Assembly (NCBI GenBank): GCA_964402925.1 | Contig: CAYOED010000003.1 | Location: forward strand, 1-64,000 | Source: Suilimivivens sp964402925 | GTDB taxonomy: Bacteria > Bacillota > Clostridia > Lachnospirales > Lachnospiraceae | Direction: 5' to 3' | DNA length: 64,000 nt | The notes under the pieces: model-generated | Told to the model about the DNA's origin: nothing | The model's database searches: none | The model's input: only the letters and a program-made list of their open reading frames with translations | Program-made: the position numbers and the translations under genes | Part shown: one piece after another, positions 44,535 to 53,989 of the stretch | Numbering within the stretch: the stretch's first letter is position 1 | Layout of the letters: every line of letters starts with the position of its first letter

Positions 44535-45920
44535 TTACTTTTCTGCCCTTACGTTTGGCCGTACCGCTACGCCGCGGGTCTGATCCCCCTGGGGATTGCT
44601 CCCAAAAACATAATCGTTTCCCGGCAGAATGGCATTTAAAAGGATGCCTGCAATTGCCGCAACAGCAAGCCCCGTCAGGGTAATAGCCGTTCCTCCAACG
44701 ATAAAAGTAATGCCGCTGTTAAAGCCCAGACCGCTTACCAGAATCACTGCCGCAATAATCAGATTTCTTGATTTCGTAAAATCCACTTTATTCTCCACAA
44801 TGTTTCTTACACCTATTGCTGAAATCATTCCGTAAAGCATAAAGCTTACGCCGCCGATAATTGCGGAGGGAATGGAGCCGATAATCTCAGCCATCTTGGG
44901 AATAAAGCTCAGCACAAACGCATAGATGGCCGCCAGACGGATCACCTTGGGATCATACACCTTACTCAACTCAAGAACCCCTGTATTTTCGCCATAGGTG
45001 GTATTTGCAGGTCCTCCCACCAGGGCAGAAAAGGAAGTCGCAAGACCATCGCCAATCAGAGTTCTGTGCAGGCCCGGGTCTTCAATAAAATTTTCTCCAA
45101 CCGTTGCTGAAATGGCAGACATATCGCCGATATGCTCCATCATCGTTGCCAGCGCAATAGGAGCCATAACAAGAATTGCCGTCAAATCAAATTTGCAGAG
45201 CTGAAAAGGCGGCAGCCCCACCCAGCTTGCTGCCTGAACTCCTGCAAAGTTTAAAATGGCGCTGCCATCCGGGTTGGTAAAACCAAGAACATTCAAAACC
45301 AACGCCGCTGCGTAGGAAATAACCACGCCCATGAGTATCGGTATGATATTGAACATTCCCTTTCCCCATATGTTAAAAATAATGATCGTCCCCAGCGCGA
45401 TGAGTGCAAGCAGCCAGTTGGTAGATGCATTGGAAACCGCCGAAGGCGCCAGGCTCAGTCCGATGCAGATAATAATCGGTCCTGTTACAACCGGGGGAAG
45501 AAATCTCATTACTTTCTTTACGCCAATCAGCTTAATGATCAATGCCAGTATCAGATATAAAAGTCCTGCCACCACAATGCCGCCGCATGCATAAGGAAGC
45601 TTTTCTCCCATAGTCATATTTGCAAAAATACCGGTATCTAACTGTGCTATCGTCTGAAAGCCGCCCAAAAATGCGAAAGAAGAACCTAAAAATGCAGGTA
45701 CCTTCAGCTTCGAGCACAGATGGAAAAACAAGGTTCCCAATCCCGCACAGATTAAGGTTACCTGAATTGAAAGTCCTTCTCCTTCAAAATAAACGTTTAC
45801 CAGAATCGGTACTAAAATTGTTGCGCCAAACATGGCGAACATATGCTGCAACCCCAGGATCAACATCTTGGGCACACCAAGCGTCCCGGCATCACGAATT
45901 GCTTCCTGCTGCTTGTTCAT
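44535..45920 (-). CDS. uraA: uracil/xanthine permease family transporter, probably uracil permease
   Basis: This is a 461-residue, 12-14 helix NCS2 transporter. Motifs are PKMLILGLQHMFAMFGATILVP at the N-terminus, the substrate-site EHIGDMSAI (central) and NTTYGENTGVL. The last is characteristic of uracil-type members and makes uracil the likely substrate. The frame runs back to 45995, but the ATG at 45920 has GGAGA at proper spacing. It is divergent from upp, which uses the imported base. Confidence 0.9.
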   Translation of the reverse strand: MNKQQEAIRDAGTLGVPKMLILGLQHMFAMFGATILVPILVNVYFEGEGLSIQVTLICAGLGTLFFHLCSKLKVPAFLGSSFAFLGGFQTIAQLDTGIFANMTMGEKLPYACGGIVVAGLLYLILALIIKLIGVKKVMRFLPPVVTGPIIICIGLSLAPSAVSNASTNWLLALIALGTIIIFNIWGKGMFNIIPILMGVVISYAAALVLNVLGFTNPDGSAILNFAGVQAASWVGLPPFQLCKFDLTAILVMAPIALATMMEHIGDMSAISATVGENFIEDPGLHRTLIGDGLATSFSALVGGPANTTYGENTGVLELSKVYDPKVIRLAAIYAFVLSFIPKMAEIIGSIPSAIIGGVSFMLYGMISAIGVRNIVENKVDFTKSRNLIIAAVILVSGLGFNSGITFIVGGTAITLTGLAVAAIAGILLNAILPGNDYVFGSNPQGDQTRGVAVRPNVRAEK

Positions 45921-45972
45921 CTCACATCTTCTCCTTTTATCCTTTATGCTTTCTTTATTATCATCTTTAATG

Positions 45973-46001
45973 AGTATAAAGATTCTTGTCCACAATTACA
46001 A
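45973..46001 (-). promoter_or_regulatory. promoter of uraA
   Basis: TTGTAA (45996-46001), a 17-base spacer and TATACT (45973-45978) on the minus strand. No PyrR-type attenuator could be recognised in the short leader. Confidence 0.6.
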
Positions 46002-46039
46002 GATAAATTTTACCGTTTTGAGAAAGATCTTGCATAAGG

Positions 46040-46068
46040 TTGACTTCACTATCAAGTTGCACTAAAAT
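46040..46068 (+). promoter_or_regulatory. promoter of upp
   Basis: TTGACT (46040-46045), a 17-base spacer and TAAAAT (46063-46068) on the plus strand, 36 bp before upp. Confidence 0.72.
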
Positions 46069-46104
46069 TTTAAGTAGTATGACAAAACACTTAGGAGGAC
46101 AGAT

Positions 46105-46752
46105 ATGGAACAATTAGCAAATATGGATAATGTATTTATCTTGAATCACCCTCTGATTCAGCACAAGATTTCCCGCTTGCGCGACGAGAACACGGGCACC
46201 AACGAATTTCGCAAATTAATTGAAGAAATTGCCATGCTGATGGGATATGAAGCCCTAAGCGATCTTCCTGTGCAGGATGTGGAAATCAAGACTCCCATCG
46301 AGACCTGCATGACGCCTATGATTTCCGGCAAAAAACTGGCAGTCGTACCGATTCTCCGCGCCGGTCTCGGCATGGTAAACGGCATTCTTGCCCTTGTCCC
46401 CTCCGCTAAAGTAGGGCACATCGGTCTGTACCGGGATCCGGAAACACATGAGCCTCATGAATACTACTGCAAGCTGCCTGCACCGATCGACCAGCGCACC
46501 ATCGTTGTGGTGGATCCCATGCTTGCCACCGGCGGCTCCGGGGCTGAGGCTGTTGACTTTATCAAACAGCACGGCGGTAAGACCATTAAGTTTATGTGTA
46601 TTATAGCTGCTCCTGAGGGACTTAAGAGACTGCGGGAGGCACATCCTGATATTCAAATCTATGTGGGACATCTGGATAGGTGCTTGAATGAGCATGCTTA
46701 TATCTGTCCCGGACTTGGGGATGCGGGAGATCGGATTTTTGGAACAAAGTAG
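46105..46752 (+). CDS. upp: uracil phosphoribosyltransferase
   Basis: Upp converts uracil and PRPP to UMP, the pyrimidine salvage step. The 215-residue protein has VVPILRAGLGMVNGI, the PRPP loop VVVDPMLATGGSG and the C-terminal uracil-binding YICPGLGDAGDRIFGTK. ATG at 46105 follows GGAGG. Its divergent neighbour is the uracil permease. Confidence 0.97.
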   Translation: MEQLANMDNVFILNHPLIQHKISRLRDENTGTNEFRKLIEEIAMLMGYEALSDLPVQDVEIKTPIETCMTPMISGKKLAVVPILRAGLGMVNGILALVPSAKVGHIGLYRDPETHEPHEYYCKLPAPIDQRTIVVVDPMLATGGSGAEAVDFIKQHGGKTIKFMCIIAAPEGLKRLREAHPDIQIYVGHLDRCLNEHAYICPGLGDAGDRIFGTK

Positions 46753-46790
46753 TATATATATTTTTAATGCTTCACATATGCATAATAGAC

Positions 46791-46838
46791 ACAACAAAAC
46801 CATCATAACCGTTTTTATTGTTACGATGGTTTTGTTGC
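46791..46838. terminator. bidirectional terminator between upp and the minus-strand glycan operon
   Basis: A stem of about 13 bp extended to 17 with one mismatch (46792-46804 with 46825-46837, CAACAAAACCATC). It lies between the convergent upp and the tarJ-like gene. Confidence 0.8.
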
Positions 46839-46861
46839 ATATTTTCTAATTTTTAAGTTAA

Positions 46862-47908
46862 TCAATAGATTCCCATGACCTTACCGTAATCTTCCTTCTT
46901 ATCCCTCATAATCTCGAACCCTTTGTTAAGCTCCTCAAGGGAACATCTATGGGTGATCAGTTCTGCTGGCTTAATCCGGTGATTCTCAAGCCGCTCCAGC
47001 ACATAATGCCAATCATCCTCCTGCTCATGCGTAAATGATGAGTTCCACGTTCCCATCATCGTCAATTGGTTCCTTAAAATTTTCCAATATATTTCTTTTT
47101 CTAATGCCATGTCGGAAGCAGGATTACCTACCAGCATGATTCGTCCTGCCGCACCAGTCAGTCTGACTGCCTGCTTTAATGTTTCATTCTTGCCGACACA
47201 TTCAAAAAATACATCTACACCGGTGCCGCTTGTCCTCTTCATCAGCCACTCGTCCACATTCTGTGTTCTGCTGTCACAATAGCACTCCTCCGGCAGTCCC
47301 ATCTTCATAGCCGTCTTCTTTTGAAATTCCTTGTTCCCGATAGCCAGAATATTCTTTTTGCCTGACTCCATCAAAAACATGAGCAGGAATAACCCTATTG
47401 TTCCCAGCCCGCATATGGCGATACTCTCTGATTCCGATGGTGTAATTTTCCTCATAGCGTGAACGGCTACCGACATAGGCTCCATCATCGCCGCCTCCGC
47501 ATAATCAACATTCTCTGGCAGTCTGATCAAGTTTTTCTCCGGAACAGCCACATACTCAGCAAATGCACCATTCCTGCGTGAGCCGAGATAACTGTATTGT
47601 CTGCACATTTCGTATTGCCGGTTCTGACATGGTCTGCATGAATAACAAGGAATCAACGGGAAAACACCTACCCGCTGATTCATCCATTCTGAACTGACGT
47701 TTTTCCCTACTGCTGCCACCATTCCCGAAAACTCATGCCCCGGTATCAGCGGATAGGAATATGTCCCCGTGTGAAAAACTCTCGGGATGTCTGAACCGCA
47801 AATGCCCGCTGCTTTTACCTCTACTAACACTTCATCCTCTTTTATATCAGGACGCTCTACTGTCTCCAATCTGAAATCATTTATATTATGTAGTACCCAT
47901 GCCTTCAT
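46862..47908 (-). CDS. zinc-dependent alcohol dehydrogenase, TarJ-like pentulose-phosphate reductase
   Basis: This is a 348-residue MDR-type dehydrogenase. The catalytic zinc residues (C37 in GICGSD, H58-E59 in PGHEF) and all four structural zinc cysteines (C88, C91, C94, C102) are present, and the NADP-binding GLGTIGLFL lies near residue 168. On its own it would be called a polyol dehydrogenase. Beside the TarI-like cytidylyltransferase (overlapping by about 20 bp) it is best read as TarJ-like, reducing ribulose 5-phosphate to ribitol 5-phosphate. ATG at 47908 was chosen because the first codon of the longer frame is TTG. Confidence 0.75.
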   Translation of the reverse strand: MKAWVLHNINDFRLETVERPDIKEDEVLVEVKAAGICGSDIPRVFHTGTYSYPLIPGHEFSGMVAAVGKNVSSEWMNQRVGVFPLIPCYSCRPCQNRQYEMCRQYSYLGSRRNGAFAEYVAVPEKNLIRLPENVDYAEAAMMEPMSVAVHAMRKITPSESESIAICGLGTIGLFLLMFLMESGKKNILAIGNKEFQKKTAMKMGLPEECYCDSRTQNVDEWLMKRTSGTGVDVFFECVGKNETLKQAVRLTGAAGRIMLVGNPASDMALEKEIYWKILRNQLTMMGTWNSSFTHEQEDDWHYVLERLENHRIKPAELITHRCSLEELNKGFEIMRDKKEDYGKVMGIY

Positions 47909-48635
47909 CCGAATCAAAACTCCCTTCTCCGACTATCTCCCCAAACCGCTCTAAATCTGCCATAGTCGTAATCTTAAAATTCCTTTCATCCCCCGGAATC
48001 ATAGCAATATCCATTCCTGCCATGACAGCCGGTTCCGTCGATCCGTTTATCTGCATGATTTTTTCCAAAGTCATTGTCTTATTTGCCTCATAATATTTCC
48101 CTAAGACAAAAAGTTCCGGCGCCTGCCCCGCATAAATCTGGCTGCGGTTCAAAAGGGAAGTAATTGTCTTGCCGTCCTTGCTTAAATAGACCGTATCCTT
48201 CATAGGCAATACTGGAATCACTCCATCATGCCCTGTTACAGCCGTCAGACAATCCGTTATCTGCCGAGCCGGCAACATCGGTCTTGCAGCATCATGAATC
48301 AGAACATAATCGGAATCTGAAGCATATTCCCTAATATCTTCCAATCCATGAAGAATCGAGAGCTGCCTGTTCTCTCCCGGATCAGAAAAGCCTTTGAATT
48401 TGTCTGAAAATTTTACATTATTCTGACTGCCGCCTATGTACTCCATACATTCCAAAATCGTGCCACGCCACATTTCCTCTGCTACAATCTGAATTGCATC
48501 AATCTCAGGATGCGCGGCAAGACGTTCCATACACCATGATATGACTGATCTGCCGCCCACTTTTATATATTGTTTGGGAATATCGGTTCCCATCCGTCTT
48601 CCTGTTCCGCCGGACAAAATCAATGCTATGACCAT
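47886..48635 (-). CDS. IspD/TarI-family cytidylyltransferase
   Basis: This 249-residue protein has the CTP-binding N-terminus ALILSGGTGRRMGTDIPKQYI, then HDAARPML and PMKDTVYLSKDG. These fit both IspD (isoprenoid) and TarI (CDP-ribitol). The adjoining TarJ-like reductase and pentulose epimerase favour TarI, making a CDP-pentitol for surface polymers. GGAGGG precedes the ATG. It overlaps the tarJ-like gene and is translated just before it. Confidence 0.75.
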   Translation of the reverse strand: MVIALILSGGTGRRMGTDIPKQYIKVGGRSVISWCMERLAAHPEIDAIQIVAEEMWRGTILECMEYIGGSQNNVKFSDKFKGFSDPGENRQLSILHGLEDIREYASDSDYVLIHDAARPMLPARQITDCLTAVTGHDGVIPVLPMKDTVYLSKDGKTITSLLNRSQIYAGQAPELFVLGKYYEANKTMTLEKIMQINGSTEPAVMAGMDIAMIPGDERNFKITTMADLERFGEIVGEGSFDSDEGMGTT

Positions 48636-48660
48636 ACCTATATTCCCTCCATATTAAGTG

Positions 48661-49323
48661 TCAAAACCGCAGTTTCCTGATATTCTGCAAAGTCTCTCCA
48701 TAAGGTTTATCTTTGCCGAAAAGAAGCGTCGTGCCGAGCACAAACCCCTTAACTCCTTTGGGCGCGAACTCCAGAATCTTGTCTGCGCTGCAGGCGCCAT
48801 CCCAATAAATCTCAAAGTTCATATCTTCTTTCATAGAAAGCAGTTTCGTAATTTTCTTACCCACATAAGGAAGATACATCTGTCCCGCATTGCCGGGATT
48901 CACGGACATGACAAGAACCTTTTTCACAATCCGAAGCATCTCCATGACCGTCTCCACCGACGTGCCCGGATTGATTGCGATTCCCGGAATCATACCAGCA
49001 TTTATGATATGCTGTAACGTTGTGGAAGGATGATACTCTGCCTCAGGATGAATATAGACTGTATCGCCTTTCCTCAGCGTATCTAAGAAAAGCTGAATTC
49101 TGTTGTTCGGATGCTCTATCATTAAATGTACATCAAGCGGCTTGGAAGTAGCTCCCGCTATGTATTTCATATCATTTAGCGACATAGCAAAATTAGGAAC
49201 GTACCGCCCGTCCATGATATCAATATGGAAGGAATCAATTCCTCCCTCTTCCAGGCTTTTTACTTCTCTCTCTAAGTGACCGTAATCAGCACACATCATA
49301 GATGCTGTTAATTCAAATTCCAT
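48661..49323 (-). CDS. ribulose-phosphate 3-epimerase family protein
   Basis: A TIM-barrel epimerase of 220 residues from the ATG at 49323 (MEFELTASMMCADYGHLERE). A longer frame to 49362 overlaps the upstream stop as TAATG and cannot be excluded. Motifs: FHIDIMDGRYVPNF, DVHLMIEHP, VMSVNPGNAGQMY and WDGACSADK in place of the usual DGG. Metal-ligand His and Asp residues are present. In this operon it would interconvert xylulose and ribulose 5-phosphates for the CDP-pentitol pathway rather than serve central metabolism. Confidence 0.78.
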   Translation of the reverse strand: MEFELTASMMCADYGHLEREVKSLEEGGIDSFHIDIMDGRYVPNFAMSLNDMKYIAGATSKPLDVHLMIEHPNNRIQLFLDTLRKGDTVYIHPEAEYHPSTTLQHIINAGMIPGIAINPGTSVETVMEMLRIVKKVLVMSVNPGNAGQMYLPYVGKKITKLLSMKEDMNFEIYWDGACSADKILEFAPKGVKGFVLGTTLLFGKDKPYGETLQNIRKLRF

Positions 49324-49361
49324 AGTATTTGGTATACTCCTTTTCACATATCGTATCTTCA

Positions 49362-51431
49362 TTATATCAGATCTGCAACATCTGTCGTCCTGTTAAAAAA
49401 TGGGTCTTCCACCTTTAATCCCATAAAATTTCTGTCTGATACATCAATACCGTGTATTAATGCCAAAAACAGTTCATCAATTTCCTTATTCACTTTCATT
49501 TCTGACTTAGGACATATTCTCAAGTAGGTCATAAAGTAATTGAAAATCCCATTTTGCGCCTCCTGCACGCATATAATATCTTCCCTTTTTCTTGTTTCTC
49601 GCGTATAACACGGTTCGCCCTGCCCATTGAACTCTTTGATTGACGGCATAGGTGACGTCAACATTGTTTCCAAAATGTAATAATTTTCATAAATCTCACT
49701 GTTGTCCGCTTCTTTCTTATCATAAAATGGCCGGATGTCCAATCCTTTTTCCTGCATATATTCTCTTTCCAGCTGTAGGAAGTACAATCCTTTCAGGTGA
49801 TTACTCACTAATCTTTGAATATACATCTGGCTTGTTCCTTTTGCCACAAAATCAAAAAAAGCAATGTCCCCCTCTTTTATATGCAGTCCTTCCATGTATT
49901 TATGATAATTTCTTCTGTTTGAAACCGCTCTACTCAGAATCGCATCTGAATAATCTGTTAATGATTCTGAAGAGTCAGCATGACATTCTGTTCCTGTCTG
50001 CGTAAGAATGCCAAAACGTTCTTGCAGCTCTTCTTCTATCGTCCCGCTGAATTTCATTTCACCAACATATTTGATATCCTCCTCATTCTCTACTCCTGCA
50101 CGAATCGAGGCTGTTCGTGAAGTCAGAAAATAAACGGATGCCCCCTCTCCATGTAACTTATCATACATTTTCTTAATCAAATACCCGTCTCTCGCGCAGA
50201 ACCAGACATTTGGTATGTCATGTTTTCGCACCTGTTCTTCAAACCATATAACAAAATCACTTATAATCGGTGCAAAGAGTAGATACCCAAGATCATATGC
50301 TCTTTTTATAGCCATTTTCTGTTCCTCTTTTTCAAACTGAAACGGACTATTAAAAAGCTTCGATACAAACATCCCTACTTTAATTCGATTAGATAATCCT
50401 TCAATACTATTCCATAATCCCAGATATCCTACCATTTCCAGTAAGTCTATTCCACTGTAAACCTGGCATGCCTCAAGTCCATGTTTCTTGGCACTTTCTA
50501 TATCTGCAACAAAATCATCTCCGATATGAATACATTTCTCTCCTAAAATTCTATCCTTCACTCTTTCAAACAGAACATCCACCTTTGAAGTTTTATATTC
50601 GCACGATGCTAAAATATCTGTATAAAATCTTATATTACATTTCTCAAGTAATTTTACGAGCTGCTCCTTCGTATAAAAGGTGTCAGATACAATATAAATA
50701 TCTCTTCCTCTATTGTGTACCTCGTCACAAAAATCACACATTTCCTGCCGCGGAAGCACCAAATCATAATCGATGCTCCATTCCAATTCCGCCAGTTCCT
50801 CCGGCACAATTCCTGGAATCGAGTAGGTACTCTTCATGTAGGAATATATTTCAGCAAGAGTAGGCGCTGAAGATTTCGCAAGATGCTTTTCACTTGCCAG
50901 ACGCCTGCTGCTAAAATCCTTGATTACAATGCCTTTCTCCTTTAATCTGCAGTCAACTATCTCAAATATATCTGATGAGAAGAGGGTCTGACGCATAATT
51001 AAAGTATCAAACAAATCAATACTTACCACATCATTTTCATCAACCTGTTTCATAAGATGCTCTCGCGAGATTCCATCAGTGCTTTTAAAGTAATAAGTAA
51101 CTTTTTTCGAATCACACAGGTTTTTACCCCTCACATCAATCAAGGCAATCTGATTCTCCATACATATCGTGCCAATACGTTTTAAAATAGCTCTGCATGA
51201 GCCAGGTCGTGCAATAACAAGGATCATTTTCACTTGACAGTCAATGGCATATTTTAGTGAAATAATCGGCTTATCATATAATATTCCCTCTTCTTTATAT
51301 CCATCCAGCAAACCAATAATTTGAAAATCCTGCCCTATCTCATTTAGCACCCGTTCTGTTTCAGTCCCAAGTCCATATAGTGCAATCTTATCATTTTTAT
51401 AGTGATCAAGAATTTTTGATAAATTTGTCAT
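49362..51431 (-). CDS. Rossmann module - HAD hydrolase-like protein (COG5610 type)
   Basis: A 689-residue protein from the ATG at 51431 (GGAGG lies directly before it; the upstream TTG at 51476 is the alternative). Residues 10-100 are the small Rossmann module (KIALYGLGTETERVLNEIG, LLDGYKEEGILY). The middle is a HAD-type phosphatase fold (SIDLFDTLIMR, YIVSDTFYTKEQL, CIHIGDDFVADIESAKKHG). The last 300 residues are conserved in polysaccharide loci but of unknown function (WFCARDGYLIKKMYD, FLTSRTASIRAG). The HAD nucleophile DxxDT pattern is intact. A phosphate-handling step in glycan assembly is the likely role. Confidence 0.7.
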   Translation of the reverse strand: MTNLSKILDHYKNDKIALYGLGTETERVLNEIGQDFQIIGLLDGYKEEGILYDKPIISLKYAIDCQVKMILVIARPGSCRAILKRIGTICMENQIALIDVRGKNLCDSKKVTYYFKSTDGISREHLMKQVDENDVVSIDLFDTLIMRQTLFSSDIFEIVDCRLKEKGIVIKDFSSRRLASEKHLAKSSAPTLAEIYSYMKSTYSIPGIVPEELAELEWSIDYDLVLPRQEMCDFCDEVHNRGRDIYIVSDTFYTKEQLVKLLEKCNIRFYTDILASCEYKTSKVDVLFERVKDRILGEKCIHIGDDFVADIESAKKHGLEACQVYSGIDLLEMVGYLGLWNSIEGLSNRIKVGMFVSKLFNSPFQFEKEEQKMAIKRAYDLGYLLFAPIISDFVIWFEEQVRKHDIPNVWFCARDGYLIKKMYDKLHGEGASVYFLTSRTASIRAGVENEEDIKYVGEMKFSGTIEEELQERFGILTQTGTECHADSSESLTDYSDAILSRAVSNRRNYHKYMEGLHIKEGDIAFFDFVAKGTSQMYIQRLVSNHLKGLYFLQLEREYMQEKGLDIRPFYDKKEADNSEIYENYYILETMLTSPMPSIKEFNGQGEPCYTRETRKREDIICVQEAQNGIFNYFMTYLRICPKSEMKVNKEIDELFLALIHGIDVSDRNFMGLKVEDPFFNRTTDVADLI

Positions 51432-51477
51432 CCTCCTACCTGCCTTTACCAGACTCCACAAATAAAATTTCAACAAG

Positions 51478-52866
51478 TCATACTATTTCCGTCACTTTCT
51501 TCTCAAAAGCTGTCATGGAAAACTGCTTATCATAAATTTCTCTTGCTCGTATTCCCATATCGGATAGTTTATCATGATGCTCTATACACCAGATGATTTT
51601 GTCAATCAATTCCTGTTCATCCTCGCTATGGAATACAATACCATCTACTCCGCTGCATATGTATGCCGCTGTGCCTGTGGCATCCGATACAATGCAGGGC
51701 ACTTTGTGCATCATCGCCTCCGCTGCCACCGTAGGCATGGGATCTTCTCTTGAGGGACAAATCATGGCATCAGCCTGATCAAGTATCTCATGAATCCCCT
51801 GCCTGTCCATAGTGCCGGTCATGATAATCTCCGGGATATCCCGAATCGTCTCTCTAATCTCTCCTGCCATTTGAGATGTGTTCTGCCCTACCAGATAAAA
51901 CTCTGCCCTCTTTCGGATTTCTTCCGGCAGCCCTTCAATCGCCCTCACCAGAATGTCCTGCCCCTTTCTGGCTTCAATATATCCAATGGTTATAAAGCGG
52001 ACTTTCCCGCCCTCATGAGCTTCGCAATCGTCGGATGACGCTTCATCAGCAACTCCATAAATTAAATTTCCAATCTCCATATCAGGCAGAAATCCTGCAA
52101 TAGCGTTCCCTGCCACCGGTCCCACTGCATATACCTGCAGATTATCCCGATTCAGTCCGCGCAATATCTTCTTATCAATACCGTCATAAAAAAACAGCGA
52201 ATCATGCATCCACCACACAACCGGTATTTTCGTATCCCGGTCTGAAAGGAACACATAGAAGTTTATCGTGTTACACACAATACTCGAAAATCCCGCCGTC
52301 CATTTTGCCTCCCGCATGGTTTCTATCTGCAGATTCACATCCACAATTACCGGAATCCCTTCTGAAGTCAAAGTGTCTCGCAACGGTCCATCCAGCGTAG
52401 AGGCAAACACTACCCTATCTCCCCGCGCTCTGAGCACCCTCGCCATATGATATAAGGCAATCGCAGGACCTCCCAAGGTAAGATCATGTGACAAAAGCAA
52501 CGTACAGGAGGACTTCTCTACATTTTCCGCCCCTCCATAATACTGTATAGGCTTCTTATAATCTACGGCTTGACCGCTTTCTCCACAGCAGATCAACTGA
52601 TGCAGATCGTAGAAATGATAAATCTTTTCCTCCGGAACTCCCAGTTCCGCAAGCTGTTTCCGCATTGCCTTCACATAGAAGCTCAAGATCATAACTGCAT
52701 CATAGGCAAGTTTTACTCCCTGCTGAGGCGAAAGAATCTGTATTCCGTCTAAACAGGTATTCTGTTTTGCTGCCGCATTGTCGATCAACGCAACTATATC
52801 TTCTTTCGCAAACCATTTCTTATAGCGGCTATAATATTCTCCAGTGCCAAATATCAGATACTTCAT
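51478..52866 (-). CDS. Rossmann module - GT4 glycosyltransferase
   Basis: This 462-residue protein starts at the ATG at 52866 (AGGA seven bases before it). Residues 1-100 are the Rossmann module (KYLIFGTGEYYSRYKKWF, VALIDNAAAKQN). Residues 120-460 are a GT-B retaining glycosyltransferase: LLSHDLTLGGPAIALYHM, FITIGYIEARKGQDIL, MICPSREDPMPTVAAEAM (the E-x7-E region). The sugar is unknown. It is followed 46 bp later by the HAD gene. Confidence 0.8.
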   Translation of the reverse strand: MKYLIFGTGEYYSRYKKWFAKEDIVALIDNAAAKQNTCLDGIQILSPQQGVKLAYDAVMILSFYVKAMRKQLAELGVPEEKIYHFYDLHQLICCGESGQAVDYKKPIQYYGGAENVEKSSCTLLLSHDLTLGGPAIALYHMARVLRARGDRVVFASTLDGPLRDTLTSEGIPVIVDVNLQIETMREAKWTAGFSSIVCNTINFYVFLSDRDTKIPVVWWMHDSLFFYDGIDKKILRGLNRDNLQVYAVGPVAGNAIAGFLPDMEIGNLIYGVADEASSDDCEAHEGGKVRFITIGYIEARKGQDILVRAIEGLPEEIRKRAEFYLVGQNTSQMAGEIRETIRDIPEIIMTGTMDRQGIHEILDQADAMICPSREDPMPTVAAEAMMHKVPCIVSDATGTAAYICSGVDGIVFHSEDEQELIDKIIWCIEHHDKLSDMGIRAREIYDKQFSMTAFEKKVTEIV

Positions 52867-52876
52867 GTGATCTTCC

Positions 52877-53944
52877 TCATTCTGATTTCTGTGGAATTGC
52901 GTATAGGACAGTATCATATCCTGCAAATGAATAATGTCTCATATAGAATTTGTACCCTGAGTAATACTCCATAAGCAGCTTCGGAATCGTCCAAACATCT
53001 TCCACTTTATGATAAATACTGATTGCCAATTTCGGATGCTGTTCCATAATAATATGTTTTGCTCCGCGTAATGCCTCTAATTCCGCTCCCTCAATATCCA
53101 TCTTGATAAATGTCACTGTCTTATCCCTGGCAAAATCATCTAACGCCACTGCTTGGATTTGCTGTACATTGTCTCCTTCTATCTGCTCTGTGACTGACGA
53201 CGCGTAATTCCCTGTCATGTGCATCGACAATACCGTCGTTTCCGACCACAATGCTTTCGGAACAATCTCACAATCCGCATAACCTGCCAAACCGCATTTA
53301 AGCGTACCTATATTGCTCACATCAGCCTCAAAACAGTAAGAACGACCATTCCCGCCGCACCATCTGAAAAACTCTTTTGTCGTAAGCCCGTCATATCCTC
53401 CGGCATCTATAAAAACTTCATATGGCTCCCGAGGTTCTAATTCTTTCAAGTCAAAGTAAATGGCTCCTTCGGTCAAACAATATATGCTTTTTCCGCCATC
53501 GACTATTCTATCTTGGGGAAAATCTATCTTCTGGAGTTGTGCAGACATATCCGCACCGTTCTTATATGAGGAAATTACTATAACTGCATTTTCAACATAG
53601 TGATTCGCAAACTGCTCTAAGGTCACTATTTCCAGATTTCCCATACCTTTACCCGCAGGCTGATTGTCTATGACGACATGCCACTGTATGAACTCTTTTG
53701 TTTCATCATATAGCGTTCTGCCCCATATTCCTGCGCCAAATATATACATATCATAAGACTGTGACTTTTCCTGCAAACATTTGCAAAATGCCTCCCATTC
53801 CGCTCTGCTTCTCACTGATCTGTCTACCATTTGGTCAAGATACCGGGGTTCCTGTGTAATACTGTAATTCAGCCTATCCATATAGATTGATTTAGACAGC
53901 TCATCACCCATGCGGACATAAATATTTTGAAAATCCTTTATCAT
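52877..53944 (-). CDS. Rossmann module - FkbM family methyltransferase
   Basis: 355 residues. A helical N-terminus (1-60) leads into the Rossmann module (MYIFGAGIWGRTLYDETKEF, HVVIDNQPAGKG, AVIVISSYKNG). An FkbM SAM-dependent methyltransferase domain follows from about 170 (FIDAGGYDGLTTKEFFRWCG, TFIKMDIEGAELEALRGAKH). FkbM enzymes methylate hydroxyl groups, often on sugars. It is the same design as the gene at 55217 and only 10 bp from the GT4 gene that follows. Confidence 0.8.
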   Translation of the reverse strand: MIKDFQNIYVRMGDELSKSIYMDRLNYSITQEPRYLDQMVDRSVRSRAEWEAFCKCLQEKSQSYDMYIFGAGIWGRTLYDETKEFIQWHVVIDNQPAGKGMGNLEIVTLEQFANHYVENAVIVISSYKNGADMSAQLQKIDFPQDRIVDGGKSIYCLTEGAIYFDLKELEPREPYEVFIDAGGYDGLTTKEFFRWCGGNGRSYCFEADVSNIGTLKCGLAGYADCEIVPKALWSETTVLSMHMTGNYASSVTEQIEGDNVQQIQAVALDDFARDKTVTFIKMDIEGAELEALRGAKHIIMEQHPKLAISIYHKVEDVWTIPKLLMEYYSGYKFYMRHYSFAGYDTVLYAIPQKSE

Positions 53945-53989
53945 TTTCCCTTACCTGCTTTGCTTCTGTTCTATGAACATTATACTTCC

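Noticed and set aside
47886..48635. Calling the cytidylyltransferase IspD
   Set aside because: Sequence motifs allow it, but the overlapping TarJ-like reductase and the adjacent epimerase make a CDP-pentitol role more likely; left without a gene symbol.
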